This document shows positions 17,036-27,809 of a stretch of DNA of 64,000 bases, piece after piece. Below the pieces are notes generated by a model that did not search any database, was not told the DNA's origin, and was given only the letters and a program-made list of their open reading frames with translations. Location: assembly GCF_030544485.1 (NCBI RefSeq), contig NZ_CP130610.1, forward strand, positions 2,356,001-2,420,000, given 5' to 3'. Each line of letters opens with the position of its first letter. Position 1 is the stretch's first letter. The position numbers and the translations under genes were made by a program. This DNA comes from Halomonas sp. HAL1 (GTDB lineage: Bacteria; Pseudomonadota; Gammaproteobacteria; Pseudomonadales; Halomonadaceae).

Positions 17036-18099
17036 AGGTATTTGCTGATCAGCTACCCGCTGCGTTAGCAAAAAAGCTGCCCCGCGTGGTTATCGTGGCG
17101 GGGGATGAGCCCTTACAACATCGCGATGCCTGCGATGCTGTAAGGAAAGCAGCTCGCCAAGCAGGCGTTGAAGAGCGTGAAGTACTCAATGTAGAGCCCA
17201 ACTTTGCTTGGGGCCGGTTGATGGAGATGTCCAGCAACCTCTCATTGTTTGCGACCAGCAAGCTCATGGAATTGCGTTTGGGCAATCACAAGCTAGGGCA
17301 AGAAGGCAGTAGAGCACTAGCGCAGTATGCCGAAACACTGGATAACAGCGATGATATCTTGCTTATCAGTATGGGCAAATTAGACGCCAAGCAGCAGAAA
17401 AGTGCCTGGTTCAAAACGCTGGATAAGCAAGGGTTATTCGTACCGGTCTGGCCTGTCGATGTTTCCCGGTTGGGTTACTGGCTGAGGGATCGCGCTTCAC
17501 TCCACGGCTTACAAATTGACCTGGATGCAGCTCGCCTGCTGGGTGAGCGCACAGAGGGTAACCTACTGGCCGCCGACCAGGAGCTGCAGAAACTAGCGCT
17601 GATTCACCCGCAGGGCACGCGCTTGAATGTGGAAAGCATTGCCCAAGGCGTTGAAGACAGCACACGCTTCGATGTTTTCAATTTGGCCGATGCCTGCCTA
17701 AAAGGCGAACCTAGCCGCGCATCGCGTATCGTCAATGGATTGCGTAGTGAAGGGGTCGAGGCCCCCATCGTGCTTTGGGCACTGACCCGGGAGCTGCGCA
17801 CTCTCCTCTCGCTGCATCAGCATCTGGATCAAGGGCAAAGCTTTGAACATGCCTGCAAAAGCCAAAAGCCGATGATTTTTGATAAGCGACGTCCGGCCTA
17901 TCAAAAAGCGATTGGCCGCCTGCCAATGAAGCGCCTGCATAAATTGCTGTTAATGGCACAGCGGCTCGATTTAGCCGTTAAAGGCGCTGCAACAATACCG
18001 CTGTGGCCAGGCCTAAATGATTTGGCAATGACCATGGCCGGTGGTCGTGGGCTGCTTTCTGAATCCGCCTGGACCTATCGCATTAGTGCAAATAATTAG
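17032..18099 (+). CDS. holA: DNA polymerase III delta subunit
   Basis: 355 residues. Delta opens the beta sliding clamp in the clamp-loader complex. The N-terminus (LPRVVIVAGDEPLQHRDACD) matches the HolA family, in which an AAA+ fold has lost ATP binding. A conserved TEGNLLAADQELQKL segment and the helical collar domain follow. It is the last gene of the leuS operon. The coding start at 17032 is a GTG overlapping the lptE stop, and no better in-frame ATG lies nearby. Confidence 0.95.
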
Positions 18100-18184
18100 T
18101 ACTTTGCACATTAGACTTAAAAATTGAACCAATTGTTTCTATACTCACTCCACACCCCCCGACTAGTCTATAAGGAAGAAGACG

Positions 18185-18589
18185 ATGAAAACATTGCGTG
18201 CATACCTCTCCACCCTCCTGATTGCGGCGCTTGTTATTACCAGCCTGCCCGTTGCAGCGGCTCCCACTGCGCCTCAATCCATTGATTTAGTCTCTACCCA
18301 ATCTGTTTTGTCAGCTGATCGTGCTGGCGCTGACCGTGAGCGTATTAACGAGGTCCTGGCCCGCGCCGATGTGCAGGATCAACTGCTAAAACAGGGTGTT
18401 GACCTGAACGAAGTAGATGCCCGCGTTGCTGCCTTAAGCGATTCTGAAGCAAAGCAAATGGCTGACCAGCTCGAGATGATGCCTGCCGGTGCCGGTGGTG
18501 GCGTTATCGGTGCCCTCTTTGCCGTCTTTATCATTCTGTTGATTACCGATATTCTCGGCCTGACCGACGTTTATCCGTTTACGCGTTGA
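18185..18589 (+). CDS. PA2779-family small envelope protein
   Basis: 134 residues. An N-terminal signal peptide (MKTLRAYLSTLLIAALVITS, cleavage after VAAA), a helical acidic middle and a C-terminal membrane helix (GGVIGALFAVFIILLITDILG) ending in DVYPFTR. This is the pattern of the PA2779/DUF6627 family, whose role is unknown. It lies directly before a PA2778-like cysteine peptidase, the same pairing as in Pseudomonas. AGGAAGAAGACG precedes the ATG. A terminator hairpin follows within the next gene's coding start. Confidence 0.8.
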   Translation: MKTLRAYLSTLLIAALVITSLPVAAAPTAPQSIDLVSTQSVLSADRAGADRERINEVLARADVQDQLLKQGVDLNEVDARVAALSDSEAKQMADQLEMMPAGAGGGVIGALFAVFIILLITDILGLTDVYPFTR

Positions 18590-18599
18590 TAGGCAGCTG

Positions 18600-19550
18600 A
18601 TGACCACTAAGTCTACTAATATGCTTTCTAACGCCCGCTTCGCGGGCGTTTTTATTATGTTGCTACTGCTGAGCGGCTGCGCACGAAACCCGGTACTGCT
18701 ACAAAGTACCTATCAAGCGCTTCCGCCCCATGCAGAAATCACCAGCGTACCGTTTTACGCCCAAACGGAGTTTCAGTGCGGCCCTGCCACGCTGGCGATG
18801 GTTCTCAACCATCAGGATGTCGAAACAGACGTTGAGCAACTGATCCCCCAGGTGTTCTTGCCTGAACGCGACGGCAGCGTACAGCCAGAAATGCTGGCGA
18901 CTGTGCGACGCTATGATCAACTCGCTTATCCCATTCGCGGCACCATGGATGCGCTGTTAGGCCATCTGGCAGCAGGCGATCCGGTGGTGGTGATGCAAAA
19001 CTTATCACTCCCTATCTACCCGATGTGGCACTACGCGGTGGCCATTGGCTACGACCTGCCTAGTGAAACGCTTATTCTGCGCAGTGGCGAAATTGAACGC
19101 CATACGATGTCGTTTAGCCGTTTCGACGCCACCTGGGCGCGCACTGAACGCTGGGGATTTGTCGTTGCCGAGCCCGGCACGCTACCTGCGGGTATCACCG
19201 CCCGTAACGCCCTTGAAGCCATCAGTGCCTACGAAGAAACGAACGGCCCCCAGGCTGCATTATCAAGCTGGCAAACGTTTAACGAGCACCACCCTACCAA
19301 TGCTATCGGACAATTTGCGCTAGGCAACGCGCTGTACGCTGACCAACAACCAGAGAAAGCTCGCAACGCCTTTGAACGAGCAACGAAGCTTGATGAAAAA
19401 ATGGGCGCTGCCTGGCTAAATCTAGGCCTTTTACTGCTTCAGCAAGAAGAACCCGTCGCTGCTCGAAAAGCGTTGGAACAGGCCGCCTCGCTGACGGGTA
19501 GCTGGCAGGAAAAAGCCCGCTTAGCCATAGAAAGCATGAATACACAATAA
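18600..19550 (+). CDS. PA2778-family C39-like cysteine peptidase lipoprotein with TPRs
   Basis: 316 residues. The lipoprotein signal ends at LSGC (Cys27). A papain-like C39 peptidase domain follows, with the nucleophile region EFQCGPATLAMVL (Cys60) and a His in PMWHYAVAIGYD (about 142). The C-terminal third carries tetratricopeptide repeats (FALGNALYADQQPEKARNAF, AAWLNLGLLLLQQEE). It is probably anchored in the envelope beside the preceding PA2779-like protein; the substrate is unknown. A start at 18657 would leave too short a signal peptide, so the ATG at 18600 is kept although its ribosome site is weak. Confidence 0.82.
   Translation: MTTKSTNMLSNARFAGVFIMLLLLSGCARNPVLLQSTYQALPPHAEITSVPFYAQTEFQCGPATLAMVLNHQDVETDVEQLIPQVFLPERDGSVQPEMLATVRRYDQLAYPIRGTMDALLGHLAAGDPVVVMQNLSLPIYPMWHYAVAIGYDLPSETLILRSGEIERHTMSFSRFDATWARTERWGFVVAEPGTLPAGITARNALEAISAYEETNGPQAALSSWQTFNEHHPTNAIGQFALGNALYADQQPEKARNAFERATKLDEKMGAAWLNLGLLLLQQEEPVAARKALEQAASLTGSWQEKARLAIESMNTQ
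18630..18653 (+). terminator. Terminator-like hairpin inside the PA2778-like signal peptide
   Basis: AACGCCCGC (18630-18638), loop TTC, GCGGGCGTT (18642-18650), then a run of five T. This is a textbook intrinsic terminator about 40 bases after the 18185-18589 gene. It also encodes NARFAGVF in the signal peptide of the next gene. It probably lowers transcription into the peptidase gene. Confidence 0.7.
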
Positions 19551-19839
19551 ATATCAAAGACCTATAAAATTTACTAATAATAACGAGCACAAGTATGATC
19601 CTGCGATTAGTAAAGTTGTTGGATAGCATACCTTGCGAGTGAGTGCTTAAGTTACATAAGGGTAAGCCTTCAAGTTGTTCATTGGACTACCTAACCATTG
19701 ACGGGAGAGGTGCCATGCAGAACTGTCCTTTGAAACGTAAGTGCTCTATTAATGGTTGTGTATATTTACTATACGAGCTGGCTCGTTTGCGACATTTTGC
19801 AAAGAGAGACGTCATCACTAACAGCTCGTTGATTGCGTC

Positions 19840-21039
19840 ATGACGATTCTTCATCATTTGCGCCAGCCTCGCGGATGTTTGGCATTCCTTTTCGCCGTCA
19901 TCTTCTGCACCTTGTCGGCAATCATGGGCAGCTATGTATACAACACTTGTCAAAAAGCCAGTGCCAACTACACCAAACTGGTGAGTGATATTATGCTGGC
20001 CCAGCAAGCGACACCTCAATTACGAGAAGCGTTGGAAGAAGGAAGGAGTCGTCAGCCTAACAACGAACATATTGAATACATTGATCACTTCATTTCAACT
20101 TCCAAGCAGCATTTAAATAGCATACAGACCAACATTGAGCAAAATCGCTTTCTCACTTCTAACGTTAACTACCTTATTAATCATTTTAGCGAGCTTGATA
20201 ATCGTCTTTCTGACCTGAACCAGCAGGCCCGTGAAGTCCATCAGCATCCAGAGCTAATTGAACCGTTGCAGCGTGGTGCAATGAATGTTGGCGGCTCCCT
20301 GGCATGGCTTTATGACCAACTATTGGAAGAAGTCTACACAATATCCTCGCAACAAAGCTTGGTGATGCAGCGGCTCTCAATTGCTATCAATGTGCTACTG
20401 GTAGTCATAATCGGCGCGGCAATTACGCTTTGTATGGCGGTTATCCATCTACACCGACAACGCAACGTAATGCATCAGTTAATGCTCACCGATGAATTAA
20501 CTGGGCTGTATAACCGGCGCCATTTGGTCAATGTAGCCTTCGCAGTGCTGACTCAAGCGCAGCGTGATAAAACGCCGCTTAGCCTGCTGTTGTTAGATCT
20601 AGATCACTTCAAGCAAATAAACGACACCTATGGGCATCCTACTGGCGATGAGGTGCTACGCCAGGTCAGCAAAAAACTGCGTCAACTAAGTCGCCCCTCC
20701 GATACATTAGCGAGAATTGGTGGCGAAGAATTTTGTTTGTTAATGCCCAACACATCCACCCATGATGCACTACAGGTGGCGGATCGGCTGCGCCGAGAAA
20801 TTGAAGTTAGCGAGCTGGGTGACCTAAATTTACATGCCAACCCGACCATTAGCATTGGCGTAACGACGGGTTATGACGGCTCACTTACGTTTGAGCAGCT
20901 GTATTCATTTGCTGATAAAGCGCTCTACCAAGCCAAGTCGCTGGGTCGCAACCGTGTTGAAAGCTTGTTACCACCCATCGTCAAGGCTTCAGAAAACGCT
21001 GAAAAAGCAAAAAACTACAGCCATTCTCTCATCAGCTAA
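19840..21039 (+). CDS. Membrane diguanylate cyclase (GGDEF)
   Basis: 399 residues. A transmembrane helix (about 13-33), a helical periplasmic sensor domain of about 145 residues, a second helix (181-203), then a GGDEF domain. The active-site motif is GGEEF (294-298) and is intact. RPSD at 285-288 fits the RxxD inhibitory site five residues upstream. The enzyme should make cyclic di-GMP from two GTP at the inner membrane in response to a periplasmic cue. The 290 bp before it hold no gene that I accept. Confidence 0.9.
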   Translation: MTILHHLRQPRGCLAFLFAVIFCTLSAIMGSYVYNTCQKASANYTKLVSDIMLAQQATPQLREALEEGRSRQPNNEHIEYIDHFISTSKQHLNSIQTNIEQNRFLTSNVNYLINHFSELDNRLSDLNQQAREVHQHPELIEPLQRGAMNVGGSLAWLYDQLLEEVYTISSQQSLVMQRLSIAINVLLVVIIGAAITLCMAVIHLHRQRNVMHQLMLTDELTGLYNRRHLVNVAFAVLTQAQRDKTPLSLLLLDLDHFKQINDTYGHPTGDEVLRQVSKKLRQLSRPSDTLARIGGEEFCLLMPNTSTHDALQVADRLRREIEVSELGDLNLHANPTISIGVTTGYDGSLTFEQLYSFADKALYQAKSLGRNRVESLLPPIVKASENAEKAKNYSHSLIS

Positions 21040-21077
21040 CAGCGTATTACCAAACTAGAAAGAAATGAAAGCTGAGG

Positions 21078-22469
21078 TTAAAAAACACGATTCAAGCCAT
21101 TTTGAGCGGCCACCCGATATGCTTCTGCCATGGTGGGGTAATTGAAAGTAGTGTTAACGAAATACTTTAGCGTATTGGCGTCGCCCTTCTGTTGCATGAT
21201 CGCTTGGCCGATATGCAGAATCTCAGACGCCTGATCGCCAAAACAGTGAATCCCGAGTATTTCCAGGGTGTCCTGGTGGAAAAGTATTTTAAGCATCCCC
21301 ACGGTATCACCGGTAATCTGTGCTCGGGCAGTATCTTTGAAAAAGGCTTTGCCTACTTCGTAGGGCACTTTTGCTTCGGTTAACTCACGCTCATTCGGGC
21401 CAAACGAGCTAATTTCGGGGATGGTATAAATCCCGGTGGGAACATCACTGACAAAGCGATACTCTTTATCGAGCAGCTCGTTGCATGAATTAAGGCCTTG
21501 ATCGTAGGCGGCACTCGCCAAACTTGGCCAACCGATAACATCGCCTGCTGCATAAATATGGGGCACCTCGGTGCGGTAGTGCTCATCAACACTGAGCTGG
21601 CCCCGCCCATTGGCATTCAAGCCAATGTTTTCAAGCCCAAGGCTATCGGTATTACCCGTACGACCGTTGGCCCATAAAAACGCATCCGCGCGGATTTTCT
21701 TGCCTGACTTGAGGCGCACGACGACGCCTGATTCATCGCCCTCAACACTCTCATACTCTTCATTATGGCGAACCAACACACCGTGCTTACGCAAGTGATA
21801 GGAGAGCGCATCGCTGATTTCATCGTCCAGGAATGACAGTAGGCTGTCACGGTTATTGATTAAATCAACCTTGACGCCTAACCCAGAAAAGATTGACGCG
21901 TACTCACAACCGATTACCCCTGCCCCGAAAATCACTAGGGTACGTGGCGTATGCGAAAGGCTCAAAATGGTATCGGAGCAGTAAATGCGCGGATGCCGAA
22001 AGTTAATGTCCGCCGGGCGATAGGGACGTGAACCGGTAGCAATGACGATTTTTTTGGCCACCAGCTCTTCCATGCCTTCTTGGCGGTCATGAACGATCAG
22101 CGTATGTTCATCTTTAAAGCGGGCAACACCGTGGAAGAGGTCAATCCGGTTACGCGCATAAAATGTCGTGCGCATCTCTACCTGCTTGTCGATGGTGCCA
22201 CGTGAACGCTCCATCACTTTCGGAAAGGAGAACCAGCGCGGCTCACCGATATCGCGGAACATGCGGTTTGTATTGAACGCCATGATCTGCTTGACCTGAT
22301 GGCGCAACGCTTTGGAGGGAATGGTGCCCCAGTGAGTACAGTTACCGCCTACTTGAGCCTGCTTCTCAATAATCGCTACCCGTTTGCCATGCTTGGCAGC
22401 GTTAATGGCAGCGCTTTCACCCGCAGGCCCTGTACCGATTACCACGACATCGTAATTGTGAACCGCCAT
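21078..22469 (-). CDS. sthA: Soluble pyridine nucleotide transhydrogenase
   Basis: 463 residues. This flavoprotein moves hydride between NADPH and NAD+ in the cytoplasm. The FAD-binding start [17 protein letters not shown], the NAD-binding [20 protein letters not shown] and the C-terminal dimerisation domain are all present. The sequence [10 protein letters not shown] at the usual redox-disulfide site shows why it belongs to SthA and not to lipoamide dehydrogenase. It converges with the GGDEF gene and adjoins nqrM and the nqr operon on the same strand. Confidence 0.95.
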   Translation of the reverse strand: MAVHNYDVVVIGTGPAGESAAINAAKHGKRVAIIEKQAQVGGNCTHWGTIPSKALRHQVKQIMAFNTNRMFRDIGEPRWFSFPKVMERSRGTIDKQVEMRTTFYARNRIDLFHGVARFKDEHTLIVHDRQEGMEELVAKKIVIATGSRPYRPADINFRHPRIYCSDTILSLSHTPRTLVIFGAGVIGCEYASIFSGLGVKVDLINNRDSLLSFLDDEISDALSYHLRKHGVLVRHNEEYESVEGDESGVVVRLKSGKKIRADAFLWANGRTGNTDSLGLENIGLNANGRGQLSVDEHYRTEVPHIYAAGDVIGWPSLASAAYDQGLNSCNELLDKEYRFVSDVPTGIYTIPEISSFGPNERELTEAKVPYEVGKAFFKDTARAQITGDTVGMLKILFHQDTLEILGIHCFGDQASEILHIGQAIMQQKGDANTLKYFVNTTFNYPTMAEAYRVAAQNGLNRVF

Positions 22470-22646
22470 ACTCTCTGCGTCTCCTTCCTATTCGGGTTAA
22501 CCCATTCTCGTCAAACTATCGCCGACAAACGATCCAAGGCTGATAGTCCCAGGCAAACAGTCCAAGACAAACAGGCACTTGTGGCATAAACGTTAAGAAG
22601 GCGCAGTTCACATGAACATGCGCCTCTTCGTTATCTATATGGCTTA

Positions 22647-22901
22647 TTAACGACGGGTGGCGTCATAGCCTAGGTCAGCGCCGCGACTTTCGTCACTACG
22701 GCGCCGCTCGCTGCCACGCTTGCGGTTCTCTTCTTCGCACACTTCGTCTTTACCGCCACAAATATCACAGCCGTCTTTCATGCCTATTTGATTCAAACCA
22801 CCGCATGAACCTGCAATAGGTTTACGACCCATGATGACACCCACGGCCATGACACCCATAATCAGTGCCATAAAGCCGAATACCAGTAACCAAATCGCCA
22901 T
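22647..22901 (-). CDS. nqrM: Na+-NQR maturation protein NqrM
   Basis: 84 residues from the ATG at 22901, chosen for the GGGAGG at seven bases; a longer frame begins at 22922. One N-terminal transmembrane helix (IWLLVFGFMALIMGVMAVGV) is followed by four cysteines (GSCGG, DGCDIC, EVCEEE). NqrM helps insert the iron centre held by NqrD and NqrE. It lies after nqrF as in Vibrio, but apbE is absent and a terminator separates it from nqrF. Confidence 0.92.
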   Translation of the reverse strand: MAIWLLVFGFMALIMGVMAVGVIMGRKPIAGSCGGLNQIGMKDGCDICGGKDEVCEEENRKRGSERRRSDESRGADLGYDATRR

Positions 22902-23084
22902 ATCAACCTCCCAGCATGTCACTGCTTAGCTTTCTATTATTGACCTAACCGGCCATCACCTCTATCTACAGCATTCAGGCCGATTAGTGCCTCACAATCT
23001 TTGTTTGTTAAGCCTATTGTACCTCAGTGGGCTGTTGTTATCAGCGCGGCGCACTTCTCATTAACAATACCTATCAGTAACACA

Positions 23085-23114
23085 AACGGGGCTGACCAAA
23101 AGGCCAGCCCCGTT
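23085..23114 (-). terminator. Hairpin terminator after nqrF
   Basis: AACGGGGCTG (23085-23094) pairs with CAGCCCCGTT (23105-23114), a perfect 10-bp stem. On the minus strand it is followed by TTTGTGTTA. It lies about 55 bases past the nqrF stop and before nqrM. Confidence 0.7.
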
Positions 23115-23167
23115 CATTGTTACCGCAGTAATCTCGCTTCATAACCTATTGCGATTATGAAGATTGA

Positions 23168-24400
23168 TTAACCACCGAAATCATCCAATAGGATATTTTC
23201 TGGCTCAACGCCCATATCAAGCAGCAGCTTAATTACCGAGGCGTTCATCATCGGCGGACCACACATGTAGTACTCGCAATCTTCAGGTGCCGGATGGTTC
23301 TTCAGATAGTTTTCGTACAGTACGTTATGGATAAAGCCTGTCGGCCCTTCCCAGTTATCTTCCGGCTGTGGATCAGAAAGCGCCAAGTGCCACTCGAAGT
23401 TCGGGAACTCTTCGGCTAACTGGTCATACTCTTCGTTATAGAAGGTCTCACGCCAAGAGCGTGCACCGTACCAGAAGGTAATCTTGCGATCAGACTTCAA
23501 GCGCTTCAACTGATCAAAGATATGACTACGCATTGGCGCCATACCCGCACCACCACCGATAAAGATCATTTCGGCGTCAGTATCGCGAGCAAAGAACTCA
23601 CCAAACGGCCCCATTACGGTCACCTTGTCGCCTTCTTTAAGATTGAAGACGTAGGTCGACATCAGGCCGGGCGGATGATTAGTGCCAGGAGGCGGCGTCG
23701 CAATACGGATGTTGAACTTGAGGATACCCTTCTCATCTGGGTAGTTCGCCATGGAGTAGGCGCGAATCACTTCCTCATTGTTCTTATGGGAAATTTTGAA
23801 CATATCAAATTTTTCCCAATCACCCCGGTACTCCTCTTCAATATCAAAATCAGAGAATTTGACATCATAAGGGGGAGCAACGAGCTGAACGTAGCCACCA
23901 GCGCGGAAGGCAACTTCTTCGCCTTCAGGCAGTTTCAGATTCAGCTCTTTGATAAAGGTGGCAACGTTGGGATTGGCAATAACTTCACATTCCCACTTCT
24001 TCACCCCAAACACTTCTTCAGGCACTTCGACTTTCATGTCCTGCTTCACAGGTACCTGACAAGAGAGGCGCCAGCCTTCTTTCTTCTCACGCATAGTGAA
24101 GTGCGACTCTTCCGTGGGCAGAATAGAGCCACCGCCCTCTTCTACACGGCACTTACACTGAGCACAAGAACCACCGCCACCACAGGCGGAAGAGAGAAAA
24201 ATACCGTTAGCAGCAAGTGTATTAAGCAGCTTGCCACCAGCCTGGGTTTTCAAAGTGTGTTCGGGGTCGCCATTGACCTCAATGGTCACGTCCCCGCTAC
24301 TCACAAGCTTGCTGCGCGCTGCCAGAATGATCGCCGTCAAGCTAATAACGATGACCGTGAACATGACAACACCGAGCAAGATGACTGTTGTATCAACCAT
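23168..24400 (-). CDS. nqrF: Na+-NQR subunit F
   Basis: 410 residues. It is the NADH-oxidising entry subunit. An N-terminal membrane helix, a [2Fe-2S] ferredoxin domain with Cys73, Cys79, Cys82 and Cys114, and an FAD/NADH reductase domain (RAYSMANYP for [18 protein letters not shown] for [14 protein letters not shown] near the end). It should pass electrons from NADH to the membrane subunits. It is the last gene of the nqrABCDEF run, set off from nqrE by 71 bases that contain a strong hairpin. Confidence 0.97.
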   Translation of the reverse strand: MVDTTVILLGVVMFTVIVISLTAIILAARSKLVSSGDVTIEVNGDPEHTLKTQAGGKLLNTLAANGIFLSSACGGGGSCAQCKCRVEEGGGSILPTEESHFTMREKKEGWRLSCQVPVKQDMKVEVPEEVFGVKKWECEVIANPNVATFIKELNLKLPEGEEVAFRAGGYVQLVAPPYDVKFSDFDIEEEYRGDWEKFDMFKISHKNNEEVIRAYSMANYPDEKGILKFNIRIATPPPGTNHPPGLMSTYVFNLKEGDKVTVMGPFGEFFARDTDAEMIFIGGGAGMAPMRSHIFDQLKRLKSDRKITFWYGARSWRETFYNEEYDQLAEEFPNFEWHLALSDPQPEDNWEGPTGFIHNVLYENYLKNHPAPEDCEYYMCGPPMMNASVIKLLLDMGVEPENILLDDFGG

Positions 24401-24431
24401 GTCGGTTTCCTATTGCTGGAGGTTTCTATTA

Positions 24432-24456
24432 CCCAGCGGTGTCTGACACCGCTGGG
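24432..24456 (-). other. Strong intercistronic hairpin between nqrE and nqrF
   Basis: CCCAGCGGTGTC (24432-24443) and GACACCGCTGGG (24445-24456) form a near-perfect stem. No T-run follows on the minus strand, so it is not a standard terminator. It may set mRNA stability or expression between nqrE and nqrF. Confidence 0.6.
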
Positions 24457-24471
24457 AAAAACCGGCTCCGA

Positions 24472-25089
24472 TTAAAGCTGAATGCCCGAGAAGGACATAA
24501 AGCCCAACGACATTAGCCCCACGGTGATGAAAGTAATGCCCAGCCCTTGAAGGCCACTCGGCACATCGCTGTACTTCAGCCTTTCACGGATACCCGCCAG
24601 GGCGGCAATGGCCAACGCCCAGCCGGTGCCTGCACCAAAGCCATATACCACGGCCTCACCAAAGTTATAACTACGCTCTACCATGAACAGTACGCCACCC
24701 AGGATGGCGCAGTTAACGGTAATCAATGGCAGGAATACACCCAGCGCGTTGTAGAGCGACGGCACATACTTATCAAGGAACATCTCCATGATCTGTACGA
24801 GAGCAGCAATAACACCGATGTAGGAGAGCAGCCCAAGGAACGACAGGTCAATGTTTTCAGCACCACTGATACCAGTCCACGTTAGCGCACCTTCTTGTAG
24901 CAAGTAGGTGAATACTAAGTTGTTAACCGGCACCGTTACGGTTAATACAACGATTACCGCTATACCCAGGCCAATCGCTGAGGAGACTTTTTTGGACACT
25001 GCCAAGAAAGTACACATCCCCAAAAAGAAGGCCAGCGCCATGTTTTCAACAAACACCGAAGCAACAAAAAGACTCAGATAATGTTCCAT
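24472..25089 (-). CDS. nqrE: Na+-NQR subunit E
   Basis: 205 residues, six transmembrane helices, matching the NqrE/RnfA family ([40 protein letters not shown]). Its conserved cysteines (GMCTF and VNCAI) are those that, with NqrD, hold the intramembrane iron centre. It starts one base after nqrD ends and forms an inverted-topology pair with NqrD in the membrane. Confidence 0.97.
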   Translation of the reverse strand: MEHYLSLFVASVFVENMALAFFLGMCTFLAVSKKVSSAIGLGIAVIVVLTVTVPVNNLVFTYLLQEGALTWTGISGAENIDLSFLGLLSYIGVIAALVQIMEMFLDKYVPSLYNALGVFLPLITVNCAILGGVLFMVERSYNFGEAVVYGFGAGTGWALAIAALAGIRERLKYSDVPSGLQGLGITFITVGLMSLGFMSFSGIQL

Positions 25090-25090
25090 G

Positions 25091-25759
25091 TTACACGGCC
25101 TCCTTGGGCTTGGTGTTTTCCTTCATTTTGAACTCATTATCTTCTACCTGTTCCGGGTTAACGGCACGCATCACCCAGATTAGTAGACCAATAATAAAGA
25201 ACGCTGAAGGCGGCAATAACAGCAAGCCATTGGGAACGTACCAACCACCATTTTGAACGGTCTGAAGGATAGTGATACCAAAGATGCTGCCTGAACCGAG
25301 TAGCTCACGGAAGAAGCCAACCACCATAAGCACAAAACCATACCCAAGGCCGTTGCCAACACCGTCTAAAAATGACATTCCCGGCGTGTTGGACATCGCA
25401 AAACCTTCTGCACGTCCCATGACGATACAGTTAGTAATGATCAAGCCAACAAATACGGAAAGCTGCTTAGACATCTCATAGGCATACGCTTTCAAAATCT
25501 GATCTACCACAATTACCAGCGAGGCAATGATGGTCATCTGCACGATGATACGAATCGATGAAGGAATATGATTCCTAATCAACGATACGAACAGGTTTGA
25601 AAACGACGTTACAAAAATAACCGCCAATGCCATCACCAGCGACACACTCATGCTGGTCGTTACCGCTAGTGCCGAACAAATCCCTAGGATCTGTAGCGCA
25701 ATAGGGTTGTTATGGAAAATCGGCGCTGTTAAAACACCTTTTGCATTTACGTCCGCCAT
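25091..25759 (-). CDS. nqrD: Na+-NQR subunit D
   Basis: 222 residues with six membrane helices. The NqrD/RnfE pattern includes [15 protein letters not shown] and [17 protein letters not shown], whose cysteines pair with those of NqrE around the shared iron centre. The C-terminus is charged and cytosolic. It follows nqrC by two bases, so translation is coupled. Confidence 0.97.
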   Translation of the reverse strand: MADVNAKGVLTAPIFHNNPIALQILGICSALAVTTSMSVSLVMALAVIFVTSFSNLFVSLIRNHIPSSIRIIVQMTIIASLVIVVDQILKAYAYEMSKQLSVFVGLIITNCIVMGRAEGFAMSNTPGMSFLDGVGNGLGYGFVLMVVGFFRELLGSGSIFGITILQTVQNGGWYVPNGLLLLPPSAFFIIGLLIWVMRAVNPEQVEDNEFKMKENTKPKEAV

Positions 25760-25761
25760 GA

Positions 25762-26583
25762 TCAGGCCCCCTCAACGTCTTCGAAGTCGGTATCGGTCTC
25801 TTCGGCGTCTTCCGGCTCAGTACCGCTGCGGAATTTAGCCAAATAGGGACCGAAAGCTTCTTCGCTTAACCAGAACTGCAGCATGTTAGTCACGCCGTTA
25901 CTGGTTAGCGTAGCACCAGATAGTGCGTCTACTTCGTATTCGCCGCTAGCACCGCCCTTGGTCAGGTGGATCTCCGGTGAGAGGTCGCCCTCTTCATCGT
26001 AAATCTTTTTACCTTCCCACTGAGCCTGCCAGCGAGGATTGTTTACTTCAGCACCCAGGCCTGGCGTTTCACTGTGCTCATAGTAGGTGATACTGACGAT
26101 CGTATTGCCATCACCCTCTACTGCCAGGAAACCGCGCATTAAGCCCCACAGACCTTGACCACGAATAGGGAGTACGATCTGTTCCGGATCATCTTCGCCA
26201 CCAATCAAATATACGGTGGCGTAGTTTTCGACCCGCGATAGACCTGCGATGTCCTGGTCACCGGATAGCGTGCGACCCGACGCAGGGTCACGGGCAGCTT
26301 CAAAGCTATCGTAGGTATCAGGATCAAACTCATCAGAATACTCACCGGTATCCAGGTCAACGACCCGAGCGGTGATCTCTTCGCTAAACACCTCTTCAAC
26401 GTCCATGCCAGGCTCATACAGCTTGGCGACGTTCAAGATATTGGTTTTACGATCAAGCTCCTGGTTGAGCTGTTGGGCGGGTCGCAGTGCGACCGCCGCA
26501 GTCGAGACAATGACGGAGCACACGATACAGAGTGCAAACGCCACAATCAGGACTTTCTTGATGGAGTTGTTACCTTGTGCCAT
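25762..26583 (-). CDS. nqrC: Na+-NQR subunit C
   Basis: 273 residues. One N-terminal membrane helix and a large periplasmic domain that carries covalent FMN. The flavinylation motif LSGATLTS is present with the acceptor Thr225, the same number as in Vibrio cholerae. FMN is attached by ApbE, which is not encoded in this cluster. The C-terminus is unusually acidic ([19 protein letters not shown]), consistent with a halophile. It overlaps nqrB at the start codon. Confidence 0.97.
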   Translation of the reverse strand: MAQGNNSIKKVLIVAFALCIVCSVIVSTAAVALRPAQQLNQELDRKTNILNVAKLYEPGMDVEEVFSEEITARVVDLDTGEYSDEFDPDTYDSFEAARDPASGRTLSGDQDIAGLSRVENYATVYLIGGEDDPEQIVLPIRGQGLWGLMRGFLAVEGDGNTIVSITYYEHSETPGLGAEVNNPRWQAQWEGKKIYDEEGDLSPEIHLTKGGASGEYEVDALSGATLTSNGVTNMLQFWLSEEAFGPYLAKFRSGTEPEDAEETDTDFEDVEGA

Positions 26584-27809
26584 TAGGCAGTCTCCTCGGC
26601 CGGTACGCCGGTTCGCTTAACGCGACGCTTGATGTTGGCCTGGACGAAGAAATGGTCAATCAGCGGTGCAAACAGGTTAGCAAATAAGATAGCCAACATG
26701 ATGCCTTCCGGGAAAGCCGGGTTCACAACGCGAATCAATACGGTCATCACACCAATCAGCGCACCAAATATCAAACGGCCTTGGTTGGTCATCGATGCTG
26801 ACACCGGGTCAGTGGCCATGAACACCATACCGAAAGCGAAACCACCGATTACCAGGTGCCAGTACCACGGCATGGCAAACATCGCATTGGAGTCGGAGCC
26901 GATGAGATTAAAGAGTGTGCTGGTAGCCACCATGCCCAAAAATACGCCAAGCATGATTCGCCACGAGGCAATCCGCGTCCACAGCAGCACTGCAGCACCA
27001 ATAAAGATCGCAAGCGTCGATACCTCACCCACAGAACCGGGAACAAAGCCAAGGAAGGCGTCCCACCAGCTGAAAGTATCCGTTAACGCGGCCATACCCT
27101 CTTGGAACGCCAGCGAGAGTGCAGTAGCACCGGTGTAACCGTCAGCGGCAACCCATACAGCGTCACCGGAAATCTGCGCGGGGTAGGCAAAATAAAGAAA
27201 TGCACGGCCAGTCAGCGCGGGGTTCAAGAAGTTCTTACCCGTACCACCGAAGATCTCTTTGCCGATTACCACACCAAAGGTGATACCCAGCGCAACTTGC
27301 CACAACGGAATGGTCGCGGGCAGTATCAATGCAAATAGCACTGAGGTAACGAAGAACCCTTCGTTAACTTCGTGACCACGCTTAATGGCAAACAACACTT
27401 CCCAGAAACCACCCACCACAAAGGTGACTAAGTAGATTGGCAAGAAGTAAGTCGCGCCGAGGACAAAGTTAGCCCATAAGCTGCTGGCATCATGACCTGA
27501 CGCCAATGTCATCATAATTGCTTCGCGCCAGCCACCCATTGATGCGTAGCCTGCATCGATGGCCGTGTTTGCTTGCCAACCCGCGTTCCACATACCAAAG
27601 AACATTGCTGGGAAGGTACACAGCCACACGGTAATCATGATGCGTTTAAGGTCGATACCGTCACGCACGTGAGCGGTGGTTTTAGCAACGCTTGGCGGTG
27701 AATAAAAAATGGTATCTACCGCTTCAAAGAGCGGATAGAACTTTTCGTACTTTCCGCCTTTGTGGAAATGCGGCTCGATATTTTGGAGTGTTTGTTGAAT
27801 ACCCATCAT
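26583..27809 (-). CDS. nqrB: Na+-NQR subunit B
   Basis: 408 residues, about ten membrane helices. It forms the main Na+ and quinone channel subunit. The covalent FMN motif is [10 protein letters not shown] with the acceptor threonine at residue 229. [16 protein letters not shown] and the terminal [17 protein letters not shown] segment are typical. Start and stop touch both neighbours (nqrA and nqrC), consistent with one tightly coupled operon. Confidence 0.97.
   Translation of the reverse strand: MMGIQQTLQNIEPHFHKGGKYEKFYPLFEAVDTIFYSPPSVAKTTAHVRDGIDLKRIMITVWLCTFPAMFFGMWNAGWQANTAIDAGYASMGGWREAIMMTLASGHDASSLWANFVLGATYFLPIYLVTFVVGGFWEVLFAIKRGHEVNEGFFVTSVLFALILPATIPLWQVALGITFGVVIGKEIFGGTGKNFLNPALTGRAFLYFAYPAQISGDAVWVAADGYTGATALSLAFQEGMAALTDTFSWWDAFLGFVPGSVGEVSTLAIFIGAAVLLWTRIASWRIMLGVFLGMVATSTLFNLIGSDSNAMFAMPWYWHLVIGGFAFGMVFMATDPVSASMTNQGRLIFGALIGVMTVLIRVVNPAFPEGIMLAILFANLFAPLIDHFFVQANIKRRVKRTGVPAEETA

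Noticed and set aside
19551..19839. Possible small plus-strand gene of 66 codons near 19643-19843
   Set aside because: No ribosome site, unusual composition and overlap with the GGDEF start. I see no gene or clear regulatory site in this gap.
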